This document shows, one piece after another, positions 45,998-51,967 of a stretch of 51,967 nucleotides of DNA. Each line of letters starts with the position of its first letter. Position 1 is the first letter of the stretch. Source of the stretch: Fusibacter paucivorans (GTDB lineage Bacteria > Bacillota > Clostridia > Peptostreptococcales > Acidaminobacteraceae); the NCBI RefSeq assembly GCF_018390735.1, contig NZ_JAHBCL010000017.1:50384-102350 (forward strand), given 5' to 3'. Under the pieces are notes generated by a model. That model saw only the letters and a program-made list of their open reading frames with translations. It had not been told where the DNA came from and did not search any database. The position numbers and the translations under genes were made by a program.

Positions 45998-47314
45998 ATG
46001 GCTGTTATAAAAGGAAAAATACGTAAAAAAGACAGTGCTATTGATATAGGCGCCGACTTCAAGAAATTAGCTGATGAGTATACAGCATTAATGAAGTATA
46101 GATATAAATTTGTCTTAGAAGACCTTGAAGATATAGACTTTAGGTTTAGTGACGATGGATTCTTTCATCTACTCGGTTTCCACAAAATTAAAGATGCTAC
46201 AATTGTAGAGTTGGTTGAAGGTAAAAAAGTAATTGCTAAAGATGTATTTTACAAGAATGTTGTAGATGGAAACATCAATTATAATTATCTAGATATCGAT
46301 AGTATTCTTGATGAGGAAGAAAAGGTCAGTGCTAGTCATAAGGGTGTTGATATTACGAGTATCAAAACCTATAAGGATACTATTCATTATAAAAGCGAGC
46401 TAGGTAAGGTAATTAGTAATAGGTGGCTTTGCTTTAGTAAGGATAGGATTTTAAATATATTTGGTCGTAGACTAGTATTGGATTTTGATAAAGATGACCA
46501 TAATTCTCTCATCGATGCAGATAGGGTATTTTTTCAGTTTTTAAAAGATAAGGGACGGCATGTTAACCTTTTTGTAAAATATAATAGTGATGACAATGCC
46601 CATTATCCAGTGACATTTTTCTTAGAGGATACACCAGATAGCTTTACAAAGAAGTCAGATGGAGCAAGACAAAGGAAAATTAACATACTTGTTAAGAGAA
46701 TAACTGACATTCATACGAATGCTGATATAGATGTCGAGATAATATGGTCAAATGTTAGAGAAGAACTAAAGACGGAACCTGAGTTCTATGCTCAGAAGGA
46801 TTTGTTTACAGTTTTCTCAAATAATTATCATATTAAGTCGAAGGAGCTTGAAGAGAAGATAGCTGTTGTAAAGGAGCAAGTGCCTCAGATTCCTGATATT
46901 TTTAAAAGGATGGAGAACAAGGAACTTGCATTAGAATGCGTAGCATATTATGAGAAGTACCTAATAGCAGAAACTAAGGATGAAAAAGAGGAAGTTGAAA
47001 CATTCTTCATGGAGTTGGATGAATGTATAGATATTGAAGATAAAGAGACTCACAACCAGTTTGTTGGGGATTGCTCACGGAAAGCTTTGAAAAGGTATAA
47101 TCAAATAGTAAGATACGAGAACATGTTACCACTGCTATTGAAACTCGAACTTATGGAAGTTAGATATATTTATGGGAAGTTTTTTGATGTATCAGAGTGG
47201 TCTGATGACTTTATAAGAGAGTTGATTGATGTGCATAATTGTTATGGTAATGAACTTTCTTTATCTAGGTTAGAAAAACTAGCGAAGGAACGTTACCCTA
47301 TTAACGATAGGTAA
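45998..47314 (+). CDS. PBECR4-like (barnase/EndoU/colicin E5/RelE-fold) nuclease domain protein
   Basis: 438 residues from the ATG at 45998, which has AGAGGTG upstream; the frame is open further upstream through the leader (GTG 45857, ATG 45872), but those starts have poor sites. Residues ~10-230 resemble the phage PBECR4 domain: FKKLADEY, KYRYKFVLED, the FHLLGFHKIKD core, DADRVFFQFL and HYPVTFFLED. The family call rests on recall of these motifs and was not verified by search. The C-terminal ~200 residues are helical and acidic and may be an inhibitory or target-binding part. Low GC, unlike rlmH. The promoter-RNA-terminator-gene order is that of type III toxin-antitoxin loci. Confidence 0.55.
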   Translation: MAVIKGKIRKKDSAIDIGADFKKLADEYTALMKYRYKFVLEDLEDIDFRFSDDGFFHLLGFHKIKDATIVELVEGKKVIAKDVFYKNVVDGNINYNYLDIDSILDEEEKVSASHKGVDITSIKTYKDTIHYKSELGKVISNRWLCFSKDRILNIFGRRLVLDFDKDDHNSLIDADRVFFQFLKDKGRHVNLFVKYNSDDNAHYPVTFFLEDTPDSFTKKSDGARQRKINILVKRITDIHTNADIDVEIIWSNVREELKTEPEFYAQKDLFTVFSNNYHIKSKELEEKIAVVKEQVPQIPDIFKRMENKELALECVAYYEKYLIAETKDEKEEVETFFMELDECIDIEDKETHNQFVGDCSRKALKRYNQIVRYENMLPLLLKLELMEVRYIYGKFFDVSEWSDDFIRELIDVHNCYGNELSLSRLEKLAKERYPINDR

Positions 47315-47519
47315 TAGTCATATATTTGATAATTTAGCTGATCGGGTTTAACTTTATTTACATTTGATACTTTCTACAAAAAAGTTTAAATGATGCAAAT
47401 TTAGGCGGCATCAATATTAATGGACAGTTTAGATAGCCAAATGACAGTTGAATTTCAGAAAACGGACATAAATGAACACTAATTGAACATATAAATATGA
47501 GGTACTATATCCTGATTAG

Positions 47520-47612
47520 AGGAACAAAGAAGAAAGTAAGGAAGAATACCATGCTAGGGTAATTGGTGAAATGCTTATGATAGAAGGCTATGAGTGAGGT
47601 AAACCATGGTAA
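47520..47612 (+). pseudogene. Possible decayed coding remnant
   Basis: One frame reads EESKEEYHARVIGEMLMIEG followed by a TGA, four further codons and a TAA, with a stop directly before it and no start codon. The residue pattern looks protein-like, but the frame is closed on both sides. It lies in the 620-base gap 47315-47934, which also holds a terminator (47666-47702) and a TATAAT at 47779. Confidence 0.2.
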
Positions 47613-47665
47613 TGGTATGGGAGTAAAAGCATAAATATCGAGTTGAAATTGCATATATATATTTT

Positions 47666-47702
47666 GCCTGTAATACCATTGTCAAGGTTTACAGGCTTTT
47701 TT
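47666..47702 (+). terminator. Terminator upstream of the kinase gene
   Basis: Eight-base stem GCCTGTAA (47666-47673) with TTACAGGC (47689-47696), then TTTTTT. Outer sequences GCATATA (47651-47657) and TATATGC (47702-47708) can extend the stem, making a long imperfect palindrome. Confidence 0.7.
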
Positions 47703-47843
47703 ATATGCATTTAAGGGTCCTGGAGTACTTTACAATTGAAAAACAAGCCAAAATCTGGCAATTCAGGTTGTTTAGCAGTATAATAATTTATAAGAGTGTA
47801 ATCAAAACATTAAATATTTTGCATGATGTTGCGTGAGGTCAAT

Positions 47844-47888
47844 ATGGTTAGTGGAGTGAGTTTGTCTGATTTTTTATTAGAGATATAA
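47844..47888 (+). CDS. Possible 14-residue leader peptide before the kinase gene
   Basis: ATG at 47844 with TGAGGTC upstream encodes MVSGVSLSDFLLEI and stops at 47888, 46 bases before the kinase start. It lies downstream of the TATAAT at 47779-47784. It may be chance. Confidence 0.2.
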   Translation: MVSGVSLSDFLLEI

Positions 47889-47934
47889 TTAGTGAAAAAT
47901 ATAGACCAAATTTAAATGAGGGGGGGACGGAGTA

Positions 47935-49434
47935 ATGTTAAGTGATGCAGGATTTAGGACTATTGCTGAAGTATTGAATGGTGACATACCAGGATATTAC
48001 TCTTATAAATCAGGTGGAAAACTTGTTGAGTTTTTTAATGCAAATTTTGGATTTGCTGATGTATATAGGTCGGGGTTTCCATCAAGATGGCTTTATGCTT
48101 TGGATAAAATAAAGATTCTATGGAATCAAGGTAGGTTTGATACCTTTTTGAATTTAATTCTTTCTAAGAGATTTGTAATGATAGATAGTGGGATAAATGA
48201 AGTACAAGCTCTAGAAAAGATTGATAAAATCGTTGTTTTCTTAAATGAGCAATTAAATATTGAGGGTTACAAGATACATAGAATGAATCAGGAATATAAG
48301 TTAGTTTCAGAAGATGGAGACCTCGAATTCATTGGCGAGGGTGGGTTTGCAAATGTGTATAGGTCACGCTCGACAAGATTAATTGTGAAAAAGCTTAAAG
48401 ATGACTTTAAAACATTGAAAGGGGTACGACATAGATTCAAACGTGAGTTCGAATTGACGAGTAGTCTATCTGATTTGTCAGGTGTAATTGAGGTGTATGA
48501 TTTTAACGCTTCTGATTATTCTTATACGATGGAAGAAGCTGAATCAACGCTTGAAAAGTATATTACCGATTATGAACATAATGAGAATACAAAAATCGTT
48601 GTGATAAGGCAAATACTTTTTATTATGAAAACAGTGCATGAAAGAAACATTATTCATCGTGATATTAGTCCGAATAATGTCCTTCTTTTTAAGGGACAAT
48701 TGAAGCTCTCTGACTTCGGTTTAGGTAAAGATTTGGATATGTTCCATTCGCATAGGACGATGAGAACCCATTCAATGGGACAGTACTATTATTGTGCTCC
48801 TGAGCAATTCATGCAGCTAAAAGAGGGAGACAAGCGAAGTGATGTATACTCATTGGGTAGTTTAATAAATTTTATTATGACAGGTGACCCAAGAAATAGT
48901 ATACACTTTCTAAGGAATCCAGTTGAAAAGGCAAAGAATGAGAATCCAAGTGTACGTTATTCAGATGCTGGAGCACTTCTTCAAGGGGTAGAGAAAGCTA
49001 TTGAATATCATCAAGACAAAGCAAGATTAGAACAGATAGGTTCAAAAATTAATAATGGGATATTTGATGATGATGTCGATAACTATATTTATGGTCTTAG
49101 CTCTAATGAGCTCTGTAGGGCGATTGTTGACATACCAGGTATGACTTCCGCTGTACTAAATTTTATTGAGTCAGATGAAAAACGTACAATTGAAGTTCTT
49201 CAGATGATTGAGAGTGAGTATTTAGGTGTTTGTAGAACTTGGGTAGATTATGATGGATTCGGGCATATTGCTTATAACGTAATACGGAATAACTTAACGT
49301 ATGTTGCTCAAGAGATTGCTGCAAGAATTCTTCATGAGGTGGCATATGAAAAAAATAGATTCAATATGCAACATCTAATTGATGAACTTATTGAATTAGG
49401 GATAGACCCACTCATCGAGGGCATGTTGAAGTAG
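47935..49434 (+). CDS. Protein kinase with abortive-infection-like N-terminal domain
   Basis: 499 residues, GGACGGAG before the ATG. Residues 1-~125 (IAEVLNGDIPGYYSYKSGG, FFNANFGFADVY, GFPSRWLYALDKI) resemble the N-terminal domain found on AbiJ-type phage-defence proteins; that assignment is from memory. The kinase domain runs ~130-340: Gly loop GEGGFANVY (134-142), probable ATP lysine Lys152, catalytic HRD with Asp243 and N248, DFG at 260-262, CAPEQ and SDVYSLG. All catalytic residues are present, so it should be active on Ser/Thr. The C-terminal ~150 residues are helical and unassigned. No membrane helix or PASTA repeat, so it is unlike PrkC. A defence role is inferred. Confidence 0.8.
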   Translation: MLSDAGFRTIAEVLNGDIPGYYSYKSGGKLVEFFNANFGFADVYRSGFPSRWLYALDKIKILWNQGRFDTFLNLILSKRFVMIDSGINEVQALEKIDKIVVFLNEQLNIEGYKIHRMNQEYKLVSEDGDLEFIGEGGFANVYRSRSTRLIVKKLKDDFKTLKGVRHRFKREFELTSSLSDLSGVIEVYDFNASDYSYTMEEAESTLEKYITDYEHNENTKIVVIRQILFIMKTVHERNIIHRDISPNNVLLFKGQLKLSDFGLGKDLDMFHSHRTMRTHSMGQYYYCAPEQFMQLKEGDKRSDVYSLGSLINFIMTGDPRNSIHFLRNPVEKAKNENPSVRYSDAGALLQGVEKAIEYHQDKARLEQIGSKINNGIFDDDVDNYIYGLSSNELCRAIVDIPGMTSAVLNFIESDEKRTIEVLQMIESEYLGVCRTWVDYDGFGHIAYNVIRNNLTYVAQEIAARILHEVAYEKNRFNMQHLIDELIELGIDPLIEGMLK

Positions 49435-49454
49435 GTGTTTTAATTGATGAACTT
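49376..49454 (+). repeat. 14-base direct repeat spanning the end of the kinase gene
   Basis: TAATTGATGAACTT occurs at 49376-49389 inside the kinase gene and at 49441-49454 just after its stop. In the first copy the kinase frame reads LIDEL. In the second, a different frame also reads LIDEL and stays open for ~35 codons to a TAA at 49555, without a start codon. Confidence 0.7.
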
Positions 49455-49597
49455 GATGTTGAGGAGATAAGCATCAAATTTGAAGTTAAGTCTATAGACG
49501 TTATTAAAATGCAGGAAATTGAAGTCAAAATGGATAGTTTTAACTTAAGATATTAAGAATTTGGATGAACGATAACGGAATTATATGACGATGTTAT

Positions 49598-50500
49598 ATG
49601 GGGTATCTTATTAATAGAGATATACGGGAATTATTTATTAAGGTAAGTAGAGAGGTTTATATGGATTATGTTAAGGACAATTTAATTTTTGGGCTTGATG
49701 ACAAGCTAAAGAAAGTAAGTGGTTATTGTGATGCATTCTTACAAGGAGGCGATGAGTTTGATATTGTAAAGAATAAATTGTCAATAACTCCAACTTTCTT
49801 ATTTTATGGATTGCCAGGTACTGGCAAAACAACAATAGCCAACGAAATATATAGAAATTTGAGAGATAATCATAATATTGATTCTTATTATTTAAGAATA
49901 GATGAACTACTATCATCAAATTTTGGAGAATCATCTAAGAATTTAATTGAGTTTTTCAAAGATATTGAGGTTAAGAATGTTGAAAATAACTCAAAAGCTT
50001 TTGTAATAATTGACGAACTAGATTCATTTACAGTTAACCGTTATCAAGCGGATAGCGAGAGTGTCAAACGTGTATTATTAACTTTTAATACTATCATTGA
50101 TGATTTGTTTATTAGGGGGATTATTCACGATTTTATTATAATTGCGACTACAAACATGGAAAATAGTATTGATACATCTGTCCTTAGAAGATTCTTTTTT
50201 CATGAAAACTTTAATATAGAGTTGAAAAAAGATGAGTTTTTCATGTTTATTAAGGAGATAAAGTCAGTATCTAATTCATTTGACTGGTTTGATGATAAAA
50301 AGACATCACAATTATATAATCTGTACATAGAAAAAAAGTATACTCTAGGAGAGTTAAAGATTATTTTTGCACATTTATTTATGAGACTGAAGTCTAGTGA
50401 TTATACAAAATTTGAATGGGAGTCTATGTTTTTAAAAGATTCCTATTACGAAATTATAAACAAATATCAAAGGGAAGGAGGGGAGCCAGTTGACAGATGA
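49598..50500 (+). CDS. AAA+ ATPase
   Basis: 300 residues from the ATG at 49598; an alternative ATG at 49661 (residue 22) has AGAGAGG upstream and may be the real start. Walker A GLPGTGKT (71-78), Walker B FVIIDELDSF (Asp139-Glu140), sensor 1 IIATTNMEN (~186) and arginine-finger region SVLRRFF fit a classical AAA+ module. The C-terminal lid is short and helical. No protease, nuclease or membrane domain is attached. It probably remodels a partner encoded by one of the three small genes that follow, the first of which overlaps it by 11 bases. Low GC. Confidence 0.85.
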   Translation: MGYLINRDIRELFIKVSREVYMDYVKDNLIFGLDDKLKKVSGYCDAFLQGGDEFDIVKNKLSITPTFLFYGLPGTGKTTIANEIYRNLRDNHNIDSYYLRIDELLSSNFGESSKNLIEFFKDIEVKNVENNSKAFVIIDELDSFTVNRYQADSESVKRVLLTFNTIIDDLFIRGIIHDFIIIATTNMENSIDTSVLRRFFFHENFNIELKKDEFFMFIKEIKSVSNSFDWFDDKKTSQLYNLYIEKKYTLGELKIIFAHLFMRLKSSDYTKFEWESMFLKDSYYEIINKYQREGGEPVDR

Positions 50501-50717
50501 AGATAAAATGATAAAGAAGTTGGAAGAACATAGAGATGGGATTAAATTGATTGTAGAAATTGGGGAGTTAAACGATGTTGAAGTAGTTCCAACAACAGGG
50601 AATGACTCATCCGGTGATTTTACATATCCACTTGAAGATGAGGAAAAATTAATTAATGCTATTGATAAGTATTTAGGTCACAGAAAGTATATTAGGGAGA
50701 AAGCTGATGAAGAATAA
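50490..50717 (+). CDS. Small acidic protein of unknown function, coupled to the AAA+ gene
   Basis: 75 residues, TTG start at 50490 with GGAGGGGAG upstream, overlapping the AAA+ stop by 11 bases. Charged N-terminal helix, a short beta-like segment (IKLIVEIGELNDVEVVP) and a C-terminal helix. Not recognised. The tight overlaps on both sides support it as a real gene and as a partner of the ATPase. Confidence 0.65.
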   Translation: MTDEDKMIKKLEEHRDGIKLIVEIGELNDVEVVPTTGNDSSGDFTYPLEDEEKLINAIDKYLGHRKYIREKADEE

Positions 50718-50955
50718 GAAGTATGGAGAAGTTAAAACTAGAAAGAATCTTTTTCCTCAAGATGCTAGAAATATTGTGTCTAAAGGAAGTATTCGAATTT
50801 TGATTTCACAATGCGAAGTAAGTAATACGACAAAGAGCATTTTAGACGAAGGCAATGTAACTTTATATGAAGGTGTTGAAGCTGAAGAAGTCAATGAATT
50901 AAGGGAAAAAGTAAGAGAAAAATTACTGGAAAAAGGTGAACAGGAGAGGGAATAG
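50707..50955 (+). CDS. Small protein of unknown function
   Basis: 82 residues, ATG at 50707 with AGGGAG upstream, overlapping the previous stop by 11 bases. A basic N-terminus, a beta-alpha-beta-like middle (SIRILISQCEVS, then ILDEGNVTLYEGVEAEEV) and a highly charged C-terminal helix. The middle faintly recalls the C-terminal half of restriction-enzyme-fold nucleases, but no catalytic motif is visible, so I assign no function. Confidence 0.65.
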   Translation: MKNKKYGEVKTRKNLFPQDARNIVSKGSIRILISQCEVSNTTKSILDEGNVTLYEGVEAEEVNELREKVREKLLEKGEQERE

Positions 50956-50956
50956 A

Positions 50957-51319
50957 ATGTTAGATTTAATATATTATTCAAGAGATGGCTTAACAAAAAA
51001 CGTATGTGTTACCGATACAAACTATGAAAGACTTGCAATGTTAGGACTTGCAAATATTGTTACGTATGAAGAAAAAAAGGTTGTGATTGAAGGTGATGAG
51101 TATTCAATCAATGCGGCTACACTTAATTATTCTTCTCGTAAGCTTTTTATTAACTTGTTAGAAGATACAAGGCATTCAGAGTTAGTAAAGTTATTTGAAG
51201 AGATGGATATAAAACCAACGGTAAAGGAAATTAGAGAACAGTTTGATTATGTAAAATTGCTGACACATCTATGCAAAGAGTTTAAAGATGAAAATAATAT
51301 TTATTTCTCATATGAGTAA
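50957..51319 (+). CDS. Small protein of unknown function, last gene of the AAA+ cluster
   Basis: 120 residues from the ATG at 50957, one base after the previous stop, with AGGAGAGGG upstream; a GTG-type start at 50936 would precede that site. The N-terminal half is probably beta-rich (LDLIYYSRDGLTKNVCVTD), the C-terminal half helical (LFINLLEDTRHSELVKLFEEM onward). Not recognised. A pair of terminator-like hairpins follows at 51391 and 51473. Confidence 0.65.
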   Translation: MLDLIYYSRDGLTKNVCVTDTNYERLAMLGLANIVTYEEKKVVIEGDEYSINAATLNYSSRKLFINLLEDTRHSELVKLFEEMDIKPTVKEIREQFDYVKLLTHLCKEFKDENNIYFSYE

Positions 51320-51370
51320 GAAACAAAATTCTATTGAATAAGTTTTAATGATTGAGGATAGAACTATTTC

Positions 51371-51387
51371 ATTACACTTAGTGTAAT
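51371..51387. promoter_or_regulatory. Perfect inverted repeat, possible operator
   Basis: ATTACAC, TTA, GTGTAAT (51371-51387): seven-base arms with a three-base centre, between the small-gene cluster and the OLD-nuclease stub. It could be an operator or a short hairpin. Confidence 0.4.
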
Positions 51388-51390
51388 TCT

Positions 51391-51419
51391 ATGCCCAGTT
51401 AGTTTTGCAACTTGGGCAT
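51391..51419 (+). terminator. Terminator candidate after the AAA+ cluster
   Basis: ATGCCCA (51391-51397) pairs with TGGGCAT (51413-51419), followed by TGATTTTGATT, a weak T tract. Confidence 0.5.
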
Positions 51420-51472
51420 TGATTTTGATTAGTGATTTACACAAATGAATTTATTGAAGAGCAAATTCTATG

Positions 51473-51497
51473 GACATCACATTTGTGGTGTCTTTTG
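51473..51497 (+). terminator. Second terminator candidate before the OLD stub
   Basis: GACATCAC (51473-51480), loop ATTT, GTGGTGTC (51485-51492) with one G-U pair, followed by TTTTGTTT. Confidence 0.65.
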
Positions 51498-51564
51498 TTT
51501 AATAATGAGTAAGTTTTAATGCTTAGTGGCAAGTATATTATTTATTGAGAAAGTAGGTGTGAGT

Positions 51565-51861
51565 ATGTATCTTAAAGAGCTCAGATTGTGGAATTTTAGA
51601 AAATACATAAGTAGTGATGTAAATGGAGAACCAGGATTAGTAGTTAATTTTAAGGAAGGGTTAAATGTTTTAGTTGGTGAGAACGATAGCGGTAAAACAA
51701 GTATTGTAGATGCAATTAAACTAACTCTAGGAACAAAAAGTCATGATTATGTAAGAGTAGACATACAAGATTTTTCTGTTGCTGATGATGGGAGTCGAGC
51801 AAATGAGTTAAAAATCGAATGTGTATTTAAAGGACTTGATGATACATGTATTTGGCAATAA
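51565..51861 (+). pseudogene. Truncated OLD-family ATP-dependent nuclease (N-terminal stub)
   Basis: 98 residues from the ATG at 51565 (TAGGTGTGAG upstream). YLKELRLWNFRKY, the Walker A GENDSGKT (38-45) and the IQDFSVADDG segment are those of OLD/RecF-like SMC-type ATPases with a C-terminal TOPRIM nuclease, as in class 2 OLD and Gabija GajA. These proteins are normally ~550-700 residues. Here the frame closes at a TAA (51859) right after LDDT, in the middle of the ATPase fold, next to hairpin-rich DNA. An insertion or deletion is the simplest reading; the rest may lie beyond the window. Confidence 0.75.
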
Positions 51862-51967
51862 TAAAATACATGAAATGGCAATTAAAAATACAATTGCCAG
51901 ATAACGACTTTACTTGGTTAATGCATACCGCTTTCTGTAGCTCTCTTTGTTGAAGAGAAGCAAGTGA
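51845..51967. other. Hairpin-rich DNA at the OLD truncation point, possible mobile element end
   Basis: CATGTATTT (51845-51853) pairs with AAATACATG (51864-51872); TGGCAATT (51876-51883) pairs with AATTGCCA (51892-51899); TCTCTT/AAGAGA forms a third hairpin near 51943-51960. No T tracts follow the first two. Subterminal hairpins of this kind occur at ends of IS200/IS605-type elements, but no transposase is visible before the window ends. Confidence 0.35.

Noticed and set aside
47400-47500. IS21-like element remnant in the gap before the kinase gene
   Set aside because: Words such as ATGGACAG and CCAAATGACAG recall IS21 ends, but no transposase remnant or paired terminal repeats could be found.

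Overview
The window looks like chromosomal DNA from a low-to-mid-GC Bacillota, most likely a Clostridia-class anaerobe. The signs are strong AGGAGG-type ribosome sites, frequent TTG/GTG starts, a WalRK two-component system with its YycH/YycI/WalJ partners, a DnaI-type helicase loader next to a DnaD-like protein, PurA, and AzlC/AzlD. In Bacillus subtilis walRK-yycHI-walJ, purA, the replicative helicase gene and rlmH all lie near oriC, and a short cluster of DnaA-box-like 9-mers lies at 32214-32250, so this segment may be origin-proximal. No rRNA or tRNA gene and no CRISPR array was seen.

Layout. 1-6058: end of an ABC-2 permease, a helix-turn-helix protein, a lipoprotein, an OmpR-type regulator with its histidine kinase, and a lytic transglycosylase. 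6216-10997: nuclease-helicase fusion, galU, azlCD. 11042-17810: M20 dipeptidase and a methyltransferase transcribed from a symmetric divergent promoter, then purA, and a convergent citrate synthase/isocitrate dehydrogenase pair, which is the oxidative TCA branch towards 2-oxoglutarate. 18039-22041: replication-restart pair on the minus strand and a divergent LysM-G5-M23 cell-wall hydrolase. 22280-32183: walR, walK, an unrecognised exported protein behind a WalR-like box, yycH, yycI, walJ, an M42 aminopeptidase and a membrane serine hydrolase. 32423-35927: lysA, which carries a textbook sigma-54 promoter, divergent from a sigma-54 activator gene. 35986-45607: DUF1836 protein, hemolysin-III protein, AI-2E transporter, aromatic-acid-exporter-like protein, CHAD protein, DUF134 protein, glutaredoxin, HNH nuclease, iron alcohol dehydrogenase and rlmH.

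Right after rlmH the base composition turns clearly AT-rich (by eye) and core genes stop. 45608-51967 looks like an accessory or defence island at the 3' end of rlmH, the same kind of site used by staphylococcal SCC elements. It holds (a) a promoter, a branched RNA that can be folded by eye, an intrinsic terminator, and a protein resembling phage-type BECR nucleases; (b) a protein kinase with an abortive-infection-like N-terminal region, followed by an AAA+ ATPase and three small translationally coupled proteins that I cannot name; and (c) the N-terminal stub of an OLD-family nuclease cut off next to hairpin-rich DNA. Units (a) and (b) are the best candidates for an undescribed system. Calls rest on reading the sequence and on recall of family motifs; no database search was run.
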